Of a DNA stretch of 64,000 nt, positions 24,514 through 32,844 are shown piece after piece. How positions within the stretch are numbered: position 1 is the stretch's first letter; the number at the start of each line of letters is the position of its first letter. A model generated the notes under the pieces. That model was not told the DNA's origin, did no database searches, and worked only from the letters and a program-made list of their open reading frames with translations. The DNA is from an uncultured Campylobacter sp. (GTDB lineage: Bacteria; Campylobacterota; Campylobacteria; Campylobacterales; Campylobacteraceae). A program made the translations under genes and the position numbers. Location of the stretch: the NCBI RefSeq assembly GCF_938041645.1, contig NZ_CALIST010000014.1:21712-85711 (forward strand), written 5' to 3'.

Positions 24514-25659
24514 TTATTCCCCTTTATCTTTCTTAAATGACGCAATCGCCGCGTGTGCCGCTACCGCAACACCCGTGATCGCTAAAATTCCGATACCTAT
24601 CTTATCTGCGGTAGCATCAGCGCCGAGCCCGCCGAAAACACTTTCATAAAGGCGATCCGCCAAAGGCTCCTCAAAAGGTCCCATATGATCCCAAAAATCA
24701 GGCTCCGAGCAGCCTATGCAGCCGTGACCAGCCTGTACCGGCCAGCTAGTGTGGGAGTTGAAGCGCTCGCGCGAGCAGTTGTTAAACGTATAAGGACCCT
24801 TGCAGCCTACTTTATAAAGGCAGTATCCGTCCTTCGCGCCCGCATCGCCGAAGCTTTCTACAAACTCGCCCGCGTCGAAATGCCCACGGCGCTCGCATAG
24901 ATCATGTATTCGTAGCCCGTAAGCCCATTTCGGTCGGTTATAAACATCCAAGCTCGGAAGCGTGCCGAAAAGGATAAAATTTAGCACGTTGCCGACGATA
25001 TTTTTTTCGCTAGGCGGACAGCCCGGGACGTTGATGACGGGTTTGTTTATGATTTTGTCCAAACCTACGGAGCCGGTCGGATTCGGAGCTGCGGCTTGGA
25101 TACCGCCGAAGCTCGAACAGGTGCCGATCGCAAATATTGCCGCAGCGCCTTCGGCCGCGTGTTTGCAGTGCTGAGCTCCGCTCTTGCCCTCAGGACCCAC
25201 GGTTAGGAAAAATTCATTCTCGCCGCTTGGGATTCCGCCCTCGACCATTAAGATATAGCGCCCCTTGTATTTTTCGATCGCGCTCTCTAAATTTTCCTCG
25301 GCTTGCCAGCCTGCGGCAGCCATTATCGTCTCGTGGTATTCGAGGCTGATGTAATCGAATATGAGGCTGTCGATAGTAGGCGTGTCGGTGCGCAGCAAGC
25401 TCTCGCTACAGCCCGTGCACTCCGCCATATGAAGCCAGATCACCGGCAGGCGATCAGCAAGCTCCGCAGCTCGAGCCACGCTAGGCGCAAATGCGGCCGG
25501 AAGCCCTAGCATCGCGGTCATCGCTCCGCTCCATTTCATAAAATCGCGCCGCGAAAAACCCTTGCTCTTAAGCCTTTCTTGTATGCTCTCCTCTGCTTTT
25601 ATTCGCGGTAAACGCTCAACGGCATCAAGTCTAGCCGAAATTTGAGCTAAATCAACCAT
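24514..25659 (-). CDS. hydA: [NiFe] hydrogenase small subunit HydA, Tat-exported
   Basis: Predicted protein of 381 residues. The start is the ATG at 25659, 5 nt after AGGAGG; a TTG at 25674 overlaps that site and is rejected. The long leader carries the twin-arginine motif SRRDFMKWSGA and ends near APSVARA, exporting the HydAB dimer to the periplasm. Cluster ligands: ECTGCSES, GTCSSFGG, PGCPPSE (proximal) and the later CxxR/CKGPYTFNNC and GHGCIGCSEPDFWD (medial and distal). A C-terminal hydrophobic helix (IGIGILAITGVAVAAHAAIA) anchors it to the membrane. First gene of hydABCDE. Confidence 0.97.
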   Translation of the reverse strand: MVDLAQISARLDAVERLPRIKAEESIQERLKSKGFSRRDFMKWSGAMTAMLGLPAAFAPSVARAAELADRLPVIWLHMAECTGCSESLLRTDTPTIDSLIFDYISLEYHETIMAAAGWQAEENLESAIEKYKGRYILMVEGGIPSGENEFFLTVGPEGKSGAQHCKHAAEGAAAIFAIGTCSSFGGIQAAAPNPTGSVGLDKIINKPVINVPGCPPSEKNIVGNVLNFILFGTLPSLDVYNRPKWAYGLRIHDLCERRGHFDAGEFVESFGDAGAKDGYCLYKVGCKGPYTFNNCSRERFNSHTSWPVQAGHGCIGCSEPDFWDHMGPFEEPLADRLYESVFGGLGADATADKIGIGILAITGVAVAAHAAIASFKKDKGE

Positions 25660-26046
25660 AATGTCCTCCTGCAATTTAGGATATTTTTAAATGGCATTCT
25701 ATCAAAATTTAAAATTCATGCACCTTAAATTTCGTTAGATTTAATTAAAATTTTATATTTATTCGTTGTCTAATGGGTTTTAAATTTAAAAATAAAAGGC
25801 GGATTAAAATTTGCTCGGCGGGCGAAACGTTAAATTACGACGGAGAAAGCATTAAATTTTATGAAGCGGTAAAATTTATAAAGCAGTGGAATTTTATCCA
25901 AGAATTTTATAGTAGCGAAAAGCAGTTCAAGATAAAGCAGGCGTAGGTTGGATGATTTTGTGCGATACTAGCAGGCGAACTACTCGTGCGCCGCAGCGAA
26001 GTATTTTTGCAAAATCATCCGTTAAATTTTAGAAAATTTCCAAAGA
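25660..26046. promoter_or_regulatory. hyd operon upstream region
   Basis: A likely -10 box TAGAAT lies at 25696-25701 on the minus strand, 37 nt before hydA. No good -35 is seen, as is common in Campylobacter. The AT-rich block 25700-25790 may hold regulatory sites. 25800-25930 is an array of AAATTT/GAATTTT words. No gene is seen. Confidence 0.4.
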
Positions 26047-26904
26047 TCAGCTTACCAATCTCGTTGCATCTTGGATATTGATGTTTAGTCCAAGCTGCTC
26101 GTTGCTTAGCCCAAGAGCAAGACCTACCAGCTGAGATAGGTGGATGATCGGCTTTCTTGCTTTAGAATTCGTCGCTTCTTGGTATCGCTCCTGATAGATA
26201 TCAAGCTGCATCTGGCATAGCGGACAAGGCGTAACTACGACGTCCGCTCCATGCTCGGCAGCGTCATTTACGATCTCGCTTGACATTTTAGATACCGATT
26301 TTACCGCAGGATAGCTAGCGTGAAAGCCGCAGCAATCAAGGCGTTTTTCAAAAGGCACTATCTGAGCGCCGAGAGCCCCAACTACCGCTTCAAAGCTTTT
26401 TGGATTGGTCGAGCTTTCTTTCTTAAGCTCGCGCTCCGGTCTTAATGAGTGGCAGCCGTAAAATAGAGCTACTTTTAAATTTGAAAGCGGTCTAACAACC
26501 TTGGCTTTTAGCGTGTCTAAATTCTGATATAGCACCCAAAGCAGGCTCGTTATCTCGGTGCTTCCCTGATACTGCATACCGCCCTCTTTTAAAAAGGTAT
26601 TGATATAGCTTTTTGCCCCCTTATCTAGAGTAAGTTTAGCCTTGGTTAGAGTTAGCATACAGGTGGAGCAGGTAGTTAGCAGAGGCATATTCATACCCTC
26701 GGCTAGCGCGATGTTTCTGGCATTAGCTACTAGGCTTGCCATAGGATCGACGCATTGAGCTTGACTAGCCCCGCAGCAGCTCCAGCCTTTTATCTCATGA
26801 AGTTTAATACCCAGCACCGGAGCGATCGCTTCAAGTGAAATTTTAGATTCCTTTGCAGCTTGACTTAAAACGCAACCCGGGAAAAATGCAAATTCGTTAT
26901 TCAT
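26047..26904 (-). CDS. mfrE: Methylmenaquinol:fumarate reductase subunit MfrE (CCG-domain protein)
   Basis: Predicted protein of 285 residues with two cysteine-rich CCG domains as in HdrB and SdhE: C..SCCGASQAQC with CSTCMLTLTKAKL in the first half, and FYGCHS, DCCGFHASYP, CPLCQMQLDIY in the second. It replaces the classical heme-b membrane anchor in this enzyme type and is thought to bind the complex to the membrane and quinol. Ten nucleotides after mfrB; GGAGGAGAGG before the ATG. The E-type complex was shown in Wolinella and Campylobacter to use 8-methylmenaquinol and work in the periplasm. Confidence 0.93.
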   Translation of the reverse strand: MNNEFAFFPGCVLSQAAKESKISLEAIAPVLGIKLHEIKGWSCCGASQAQCVDPMASLVANARNIALAEGMNMPLLTTCSTCMLTLTKAKLTLDKGAKSYINTFLKEGGMQYQGSTEITSLLWVLYQNLDTLKAKVVRPLSNLKVALFYGCHSLRPERELKKESSTNPKSFEAVVGALGAQIVPFEKRLDCCGFHASYPAVKSVSKMSSEIVNDAAEHGADVVVTPCPLCQMQLDIYQERYQEATNSKARKPIIHLSQLVGLALGLSNEQLGLNINIQDATRLVS

Positions 26905-26914
26905 CCTCTCCTCC

Positions 26915-27889
26915 TTATTCTATCTCGCCGCTAGCTTGAGCCTTGCGTGCGGCCTCTATCATCTTAACGAGCTGCGCATGACCCTCGATCTCCTCTTCGC
27001 CAAAAGCATGAAGAGGATTCATCTTGCCCGCAGCCATTAAATTTGCCGCTACGTCCATCTTGCCCATATTTGCAAATACGCCTTCGCTTCTTAGAGCAAG
27101 CTTGATCTCGTTTAATCTTCCGCTTCCCTCTACGATATCTAGCAGGAATGCCTCGGCATGACCAGGGCCGCTTCCTGCAGTTAAGCCCTTTTTCATCGCT
27201 AGAGCGCGAAGTGCGGTGATATCGCTTTGAGCGCTTATGCCTTTAGGACAGCGATCGACGCACTCTTGGCAGTGCACGCATAGCCATAATCCGTTTAGAA
27301 CCGCAGGCTTTAGATGAGGCATAGCGTCCTTGCTTCTTGAATCAAACGCGGCGCGGTTAGCATGCGTAAAAACAAAGGGCTGCATATAATCGCTCGCGTC
27401 AGCTTCTAGCTTATTGCATTCGCTAGCGCAACATCCGCAAAGGATGCAATCCCACTGCTTTTTGACGCGCTCCATCTGCTCCGGGCTTTGCTTACAGCCC
27501 TTCTCGGCGCTAAATTCTTTCTTAGGCGTAATGGTCGGTTTGATCTTTCTTAGATTCTCGATACTAGGCTCCCAGTCCACCACTAGATCCGAAATCACTG
27601 GGAAATTATTTAGCGGCGAGATCGTAAAGCTATCAGGGTTTTCATACTCCGCAAGCAAAGCCTCCATCTTGGTATCGCAGGCGAGATATGAGTGCCCGTT
27701 TACCCTCACGGCACAGGCTCCGCATATCGCCATACGACAAGCTGCGGTAAAATTTAAAGTGATGTCTAAATTTTGCTTAATAAATTGCAAAACTCCAAGC
27801 AGGGTCTTTCCTTTGATCTGCTCCAAACTTAACTCGTAGGCTTGCTTATAATTTTTGCTTCCGTCGAAGCGGTCTATGATAAATTTCAT
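26915..27889 (-). CDS. mfrB: Methylmenaquinol:fumarate reductase iron-sulfur subunit MfrB
   Basis: Predicted protein of 324 residues. The N-terminal plant-type [2Fe-2S] domain has CRMAICGACAVRVNGHSYLAC near residue 59; the C-terminal ferredoxin-like domain has CILCGCCASECN near 147 and CVHCQECVDRCPKG near 205. It links flavin (MfrA) to MfrE. No signal peptide is seen, so it must be carried out with the Tat-exported MfrA. The start overlaps the mfrA stop by 4 nt. A tail of about 70 residues follows the last cluster. Confidence 0.94.
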   Translation of the reverse strand: MKFIIDRFDGSKNYKQAYELSLEQIKGKTLLGVLQFIKQNLDITLNFTAACRMAICGACAVRVNGHSYLACDTKMEALLAEYENPDSFTISPLNNFPVISDLVVDWEPSIENLRKIKPTITPKKEFSAEKGCKQSPEQMERVKKQWDCILCGCCASECNKLEADASDYMQPFVFTHANRAAFDSRSKDAMPHLKPAVLNGLWLCVHCQECVDRCPKGISAQSDITALRALAMKKGLTAGSGPGHAEAFLLDIVEGSGRLNEIKLALRSEGVFANMGKMDVAANLMAAGKMNPLHAFGEEEIEGHAQLVKMIEAARKAQASGEIE

Positions 27890-29766
27890 TGAGGTTTCCT
27901 TCCGTCAAGAGAGAATTCCGTAACGACGACCTCTTTGTAGCCCAAGCTTAGCTCGCCTGCGTCGTTCATCGTCACGATACTGTGTTTTAAGAAATTTTTA
28001 TCGTCGCGCTTCGGATAGTCCTCTCTGGTATGCGCGCCGCGGCTTTCCAGCCTCTTTTGCGCAGCCAAACACGCACAACGCGCAAGCAGGATTAAATTTC
28101 CAAGCTCGACGTAGTCGGTAAATGCGGTATTCATAACTGGATTTGCATCCGCAACGTGCAGCTCGTCGTAGCGCGCTTTGATACCCTCTAAATTTTGCGA
28201 AAGCAGATCGAGCTTTTCGCCGGTTCTAAAGATACCCATATTATCCCAAAGCTGCGCGCCTAGCTCTTCGCGCAACTCATACATCTCGTTTGCCTTGCCC
28301 GAGCCGTTTGCGATCTGCTTAAATTTAGCCTGCCATTTTTGCGCGAGCTCGCTCGCTCTTTTACCCGAGCCGAATCCCTCCTGCTTCGCAGCATAATCCG
28401 CTGCGCCGAGTCCTGCGAGCTTGCCCGTTACGACGGCGTCGGTCAAAGAATTTCCGCCCAAGCGGTTCGCGCCGTGGATCGAGATACAAGACGCTTCGCC
28501 CGCGGTGTAAAGCCCCGAAATTTTAGTACTCATATCGTCAAATTTAGACACTTCGATGCCGCCCATCGAGTAGTGTGCGGTCGGACGAATCGGAATCGGC
28601 TCCTCGATAAGATCGATACCCTCAAACAAAATGGCGGTGTGTCTGATCTTAGGAAGGGCTTTTAAAATTTTATCTTTTCCGAGATGTCTTACGTCAAGCA
28701 GCACGTATGCACCTAGCCCCTCGCCGTAGCCCCTACCCTCGCGGATCTCGGTTTCGATCGCGCGAGCTACGACATCGCGCGGCGCAAGCTCCATCTTTTC
28801 GTGGTAGTTTTTCATAAAGCGCTCGCCTTTGTTATTGAGCAGATATCCGCCCTCGCCGCGCGCAGCTTCGGTAATGAGTGCGCCGCCGCTTTTGATACCG
28901 GTCGGATGAAACTGCACCATCTCCGGATCGCTAAATCCAAGACCCGCGCGAAGTGCTGCTGCGATACCGTCGCCGGTAGCGATATAAGGCACCGAGGTGC
29001 GGTTGTAAAACATCCTCGTATATCCACCCGTTGCGATTACCAAGGCTTTGCAAAGCACGGGATAAAAATCGCCGGTTTGGATATTTCGAAGCACGACGCC
29101 CTCGCATTTGCCGTCAGGAGCGCTGATCTCAAGCAACTCGTGATCGATTAAAAATTTCACGCCGTTGCTGACCGCATCGTCAAAACAGGCGTGCATCAGG
29201 ATATGACCCGTCTTATCGGCGGAGTAGTTGCATCGTTTTTTAGACGCGCCGCCCATAAAGCGCTGTGCTACGCCGCCCGGGACGCCGCTTTCTTTGCCGT
29301 CCACGCCGCCGCTAGCGTTTCTGGAAAACAGCGTACCGATGTAATCCATCTCGGCAATCGTAGGGCCCGCAAGCTCGCAAAATTTAATCGCGGCGTCCTG
29401 ATCTACGAGATATGCGCCGCCCTTTACGGTGTCGTAGGCGTGAAGCTTGTATGAATCGCCGCCACTGAAGCTCGTAACGCCGTTGATACCGCCTTCCGCC
29501 ATACAGGTCGCGTTGCGCGAAGGCATCATCTTCGTAGCCACGACTACGCTAAGATTTGGATTACTCTTTCTTACCGCTACGGCTGCACGCAAACCCGCGC
29601 CTCCCGAGCCGATAACAAGTACGTCCACACTAGGAAGGCCGCCTTCGTTGCCGCCGCCTCCGCTTTTACTTTTGTCGGTATCCACGCAGCCGCTAAGGCT
29701 AAGCGCGCCGACGCTGATACAGGCGGATTTCAAAAAATCGCGTCTGTTGAAATTTGATTCGCTCAT
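27886..29766 (-). CDS. mfrA: Methylmenaquinol:fumarate reductase flavoprotein MfrA, Tat-exported
   Basis: Predicted protein of 626 residues; the ATG at 29766 is preferred over 29778 because GGAGAGG lies between them. Twin-arginine leader NRRDFLKSACISVGALSLSGC, where LSGC also looks like a lipobox. FAD fold: VLVIGSGGAGLRAAV; active-site blocks FHPTGIKSGGALITEAARGEGG and RPTAHYSMGG; C-terminal GANRLGGNSLTDAVVTGKLAG. At the position where SdhA/FrdA carry the FAD-linking His, the text is SRNATCMAEGG, with no His. Reduces fumarate (or crotonate) in the periplasm. First gene of mfrABE, divergent from a LysR gene. Confidence 0.94.
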   Translation of the reverse strand: MSESNFNRRDFLKSACISVGALSLSGCVDTDKSKSGGGGNEGGLPSVDVLVIGSGGAGLRAAVAVRKSNPNLSVVVATKMMPSRNATCMAEGGINGVTSFSGGDSYKLHAYDTVKGGAYLVDQDAAIKFCELAGPTIAEMDYIGTLFSRNASGGVDGKESGVPGGVAQRFMGGASKKRCNYSADKTGHILMHACFDDAVSNGVKFLIDHELLEISAPDGKCEGVVLRNIQTGDFYPVLCKALVIATGGYTRMFYNRTSVPYIATGDGIAAALRAGLGFSDPEMVQFHPTGIKSGGALITEAARGEGGYLLNNKGERFMKNYHEKMELAPRDVVARAIETEIREGRGYGEGLGAYVLLDVRHLGKDKILKALPKIRHTAILFEGIDLIEEPIPIRPTAHYSMGGIEVSKFDDMSTKISGLYTAGEASCISIHGANRLGGNSLTDAVVTGKLAGLGAADYAAKQEGFGSGKRASELAQKWQAKFKQIANGSGKANEMYELREELGAQLWDNMGIFRTGEKLDLLSQNLEGIKARYDELHVADANPVMNTAFTDYVELGNLILLARCACLAAQKRLESRGAHTREDYPKRDDKNFLKHSIVTMNDAGELSLGYKEVVVTEFSLDGRKPQ

Positions 29767-29824
29767 TTTCCTCTCCATTTGAGAAATTCTTAGCTTAAGT
29801 TTAAAGTTCTAAACTAAAAGCGTA

Positions 29825-29860
29825 ATTTTAGTTTCATTTTTAACATAAGTCAAATATTAT
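29825..29860 (-). promoter_or_regulatory. mfrABE promoter with overlapping dyad
   Basis: On the minus strand -35 TTGACT (29848-29853), 17-bp spacer and -10 TAAAAT (29825-29830) form a strong promoter 59 nt before mfrA. ATAA-N8-TTAT (29845-29860) overlaps the -35, as expected of a LysR-type site. TTGAC-N4-GTTAA, also over the -35, resembles a CRP/FNR-family site. Eleven bases here (TAAGTCAAATA) recur at the promoter at 34434-34465. Confidence 0.65.
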
Positions 29861-29907
29861 TTAGTGTATCATTTCATAAGAATTAAATTATCAATTGGAG
29901 AGGCTAA

Positions 29908-30813
29908 ATGAATTTGCATCGCATGGAGCTAGTATTAAAAGTAGCAGAATTCCGTAGCTTTACTAAGGCTGCCGAGGCACTTAAAATCCCGCAACCGTCG
30001 CTATCACAGAGCATTTTATCACTGGAACGTGAGCTTGGAACGCAGCTTTTTAACCGCACGAGTAATCCCATTTCGCTTACGCACGCGGGAAAAATTTATG
30101 CTAGTAAAGCCAAAGTCATTTTTGACGCCATAAACGACCTAAAAAACGATATCTCTGAAATAAGCGGCGTAAAAAATGATAAAATTCGCATCGGTTTTTC
30201 GCAAAACGGCTATAATCTACTGCCGTCGCTACTACCGATGTTTTGCAAGAAATTTAAGGATTCGGATCTACAAATCACGCAGTTTTCTTCTGCGCTTAGT
30301 ATTCGCGAAATGCTACTTCAAGGTGATCTTGATGTCGGTATGGTGATACTGCCCATCGATATGAGCGGGCTTGACGGGGTTAAAATTCTAACGCAAAAAA
30401 CCTATGTCGCTCTAAGCTCCACCCATCCGCTCTCGCTTGAGTTTAAAAACGAATCTGTTCCCAAAATTGACATTTCGCGCTTAAAAGAGGAAAGATTCAT
30501 CCTGCCTAATCAAAGCCTAAGAAGCGCCGAGCAGATAGATGCATTTTTTGCTGCTGCGGGATTTGCGCCGAAAGTGCTGTGCCGCACGGAGACCTTTGAT
30601 ATCGCCAATGCTATCGTCGCAAGTGGCGTGGGAGCGTGCTTTAGCATACCGCAGATGATAAAAGAGGATAAAGCAGGCAGGATAAAGCTCTTTGACGTAG
30701 GCGCGCGCGAGCTCGATAATACGCTGATAATTGCCTACAAAAAAGGCAAACGTCTAAACCATCTAGCGCAGGCATTTATCAAAACTGCACGTAAAATTTC
30801 TAATGAAATTTAA
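29908..30813 (+). CDS. LysR-family transcriptional regulator
   Basis: Predicted protein of 301 residues with a classic N-terminal winged helix (MELVLKVAEFRSFTKAAEAL, then PQPSLSQSILSLEREL and LFNRTSNPISLTHAGK) and a periplasmic-binding-fold effector domain. The only plus-strand gene in the first 43 kb, divergent from mfrABE across 141 nt. By LysR convention it may control mfrABE and itself in response to an acceptor or C4-dicarboxylate; this is inference. GGAGAGG precedes the ATG. Confidence 0.93.
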   Translation: MNLHRMELVLKVAEFRSFTKAAEALKIPQPSLSQSILSLERELGTQLFNRTSNPISLTHAGKIYASKAKVIFDAINDLKNDISEISGVKNDKIRIGFSQNGYNLLPSLLPMFCKKFKDSDLQITQFSSALSIREMLLQGDLDVGMVILPIDMSGLDGVKILTQKTYVALSSTHPLSLEFKNESVPKIDISRLKEERFILPNQSLRSAEQIDAFFAAAGFAPKVLCRTETFDIANAIVASGVGACFSIPQMIKEDKAGRIKLFDVGARELDNTLIIAYKKGKRLNHLAQAFIKTARKISNEI

Positions 30814-30899
30814 CGCAACGATAAATGATAGATTGAGCTTTTGCAGCACTTTGCCTCTCTACTAGCTTTTACATAAAATTTTATAGCAGATTTCGCCCG

Positions 30900-30926
30900 A
30901 GCTTAGGTAAAATTTCAAACTAAGCT
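30900..30926. terminator. Weak hairpin between convergent genes
   Basis: AGCTTAG (30900-30906) pairs with CTAAGCT (30920-30926) across a 13-nt loop, between the convergent ends of the LysR and phosphoethanolamine transferase genes. No strong U-tract follows immediately, so terminator function is only possible. Confidence 0.3.
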
Positions 30927-31004
30927 TAAATTAGAATTTTGCCAATAGAATTTTTTATTGCTAAAATTTCACTCACAATTTACGACGAAATTTAGCGCAA
31001 AATT

Positions 31005-32621
31005 CTAATTTTTCACTCCGCTTAAAATATCCAAATCCTTGTTATACACCTTGGTATCTACTTCAAAAATTCCAAGCAGCGTATGAAAAAGATTATCGTG
31101 CGAAAAAGCGTCGTCCTTATGCGATTTAAGTACGCTTAGATCATATCTTTCGCGCATTTTTCCCTCACCTAGCCAAACGATAGCGCCGATATGCTTTTGC
31201 GCCTCGGGAGCGAAAAGATAGGGCATACCGTGCAGATAAACGCCGCCCTCGCCGAGGCTCTCGCCGTGATCGCTCATATAGATCATCGCCGTTTCGTGCG
31301 TCTTAGAATACGGTTTTAAAAAATTTATAACCCTACTTAAAAAATAATCCGTGTATAAAATCGCGTTATCGTAGGCATTTGAAATTTCTTGCTGCGAGCA
31401 GTTCTCAAGCTCGTTATCGCGGCAAACGGGGCTAAATTTTTCAAATTCTTTCTTATAGCGCTTAAAATACGCAGGCCCGTGATTGCCCATCTGATGCAGC
31501 ACGATTAATACGTCTTTGCCCGCGCTTTCGGCGACAAATTTATCAAGCCCCGCAAGCATCCCCTCATCCCTGCACTCCACATCGCAGATCGGATTATTTT
31601 GCGGAATTTTAAAATCCTGATATTTTACGCGCAGCGCCACACCCTTGGAATCTGAATTATTATCGCGCCACAAAATCGCCATGTCATCAGCGCGGCTTAG
31701 TACGTCCAATACGTTTTGCTCCTCCGCAGCCTTTTCGACGCTAAATTCCTCTCGATTTAGCAGCGAAAACATGCACGGCACGCTTTGCGCCGTCGAAGTG
31801 CCGCAAGAATGGGTATTGCTTAGGCTTACGACACCCTGCTCTTTGGCTAGTAGCGGATTAGTATCTCGCTCGTAGCCGTTTAGCGAAAATCTATCCGCTC
31901 TCGCCGCTTCGCCCACGACTACGACGACGAGCTTTTTTGGGCTTGTAGAATTTTCATCGATATGCGCGTCCATAGCGATTTGCATCAGAGGCTGTGAGCC
32001 CTGCTTTTTAGATTTCGCGGCAAATTTAACGCCGCTGTAGATCCAATATCCGGGATTTGCGTAGCTGCGTAAAATTTTATGCTCTCTGAAAAATGACGCG
32101 TAGTATTTGCTAAATCCAAAAAGCAGCGCCGCGATGATCACTATGCAAATGCCCGCTGTTTTGAGCTTAGCTAAAATTTCAAATTTAAGCGGACGGTAGC
32201 TAACGTGCGAGCGAGCAATCAGCACGCAGGGTAAGACGCCCAGCACCAGCACATAAATCGCCAGTCGCAGACTGAAAAGATCCGCGGACTCGGCAAAGTT
32301 CGTCTGGGCTGCGTTACGTATCATCTCAGAATCGATTACGACGTTATAGCTATCCATAAAATACGCTGTAAACGACGAAATAAAAAAGCAGATCATCAAA
32401 ATCGGCTTGGTCGTATAACGCGAGCTAAAAATCGTAAAAAATAGCGTCAAAAAAGCGATCAAAGCCGCCATGTCGCAGACAAAATAGATAAAATTTAGCC
32501 CCGAGATTCCGTAGGCATTTATGATATTTTTAAAAAACGAGAAGTTAAAAAATGCCACAAAAGCAAGCGAGCTTAGAAAAATAAGCTTCTGCTGTGACGG
32601 ATTTTTAAAAAAGCTAGGCAC
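31005..32621 (-). CDS. Phosphoethanolamine transferase, EptA/EptC type
   Basis: Predicted protein of about 538 residues; an N-terminal block of five membrane helices is followed by a periplasmic alkaline-phosphatase-fold domain. Visible catalytic elements: VVGEAARADRFSLNGY (metal Glu), SCGTSTAQSVPCM (nucleophile Thr), HQMGNHGPAY, and MSDHGESLGEGG (metal Asp-His), plus several cysteines that fit the disulfides of the family. It adds phosphoethanolamine to lipid A and, in Campylobacter, also to flagellar rod and glycans. Start placed at a GTG at 32621, 7 nt after AAGGA; TTG codons at 32624 and 32648 are alternatives, the latter without a binding site. Monocistronic. Confidence 0.92.
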   Translation of the reverse strand: MPSFFKNPSQQKLIFLSSLAFVAFFNFSFFKNIINAYGISGLNFIYFVCDMAALIAFLTLFFTIFSSRYTTKPILMICFFISSFTAYFMDSYNVVIDSEMIRNAAQTNFAESADLFSLRLAIYVLVLGVLPCVLIARSHVSYRPLKFEILAKLKTAGICIVIIAALLFGFSKYYASFFREHKILRSYANPGYWIYSGVKFAAKSKKQGSQPLMQIAMDAHIDENSTSPKKLVVVVVGEAARADRFSLNGYERDTNPLLAKEQGVVSLSNTHSCGTSTAQSVPCMFSLLNREEFSVEKAAEEQNVLDVLSRADDMAILWRDNNSDSKGVALRVKYQDFKIPQNNPICDVECRDEGMLAGLDKFVAESAGKDVLIVLHQMGNHGPAYFKRYKKEFEKFSPVCRDNELENCSQQEISNAYDNAILYTDYFLSRVINFLKPYSKTHETAMIYMSDHGESLGEGGVYLHGMPYLFAPEAQKHIGAIVWLGEGKMRERYDLSVLKSHKDDAFSHDNLFHTLLGIFEVDTKVYNKDLDILSGVKN

Positions 32622-32844
32622 CAAGCGTTCCTTGAGATAAAATTTCAAGTTGAAATTTTACGGCGTTTTGGTAAATGCTCGGAAATTCCGCGCTTCGTAT
32701 CTCACAAATCGCAGCAAAATTTTTGTGAAATTTTAAATACACATGCAGTATTTCGGCGCAAAGCACGCACCGCTACTCCGTGCCGAAATTTAACAAAGCA
32801 CGCGTTTACGCCCGCTTCGTGCCGAAATTTCGCAGGTGCTAAAT

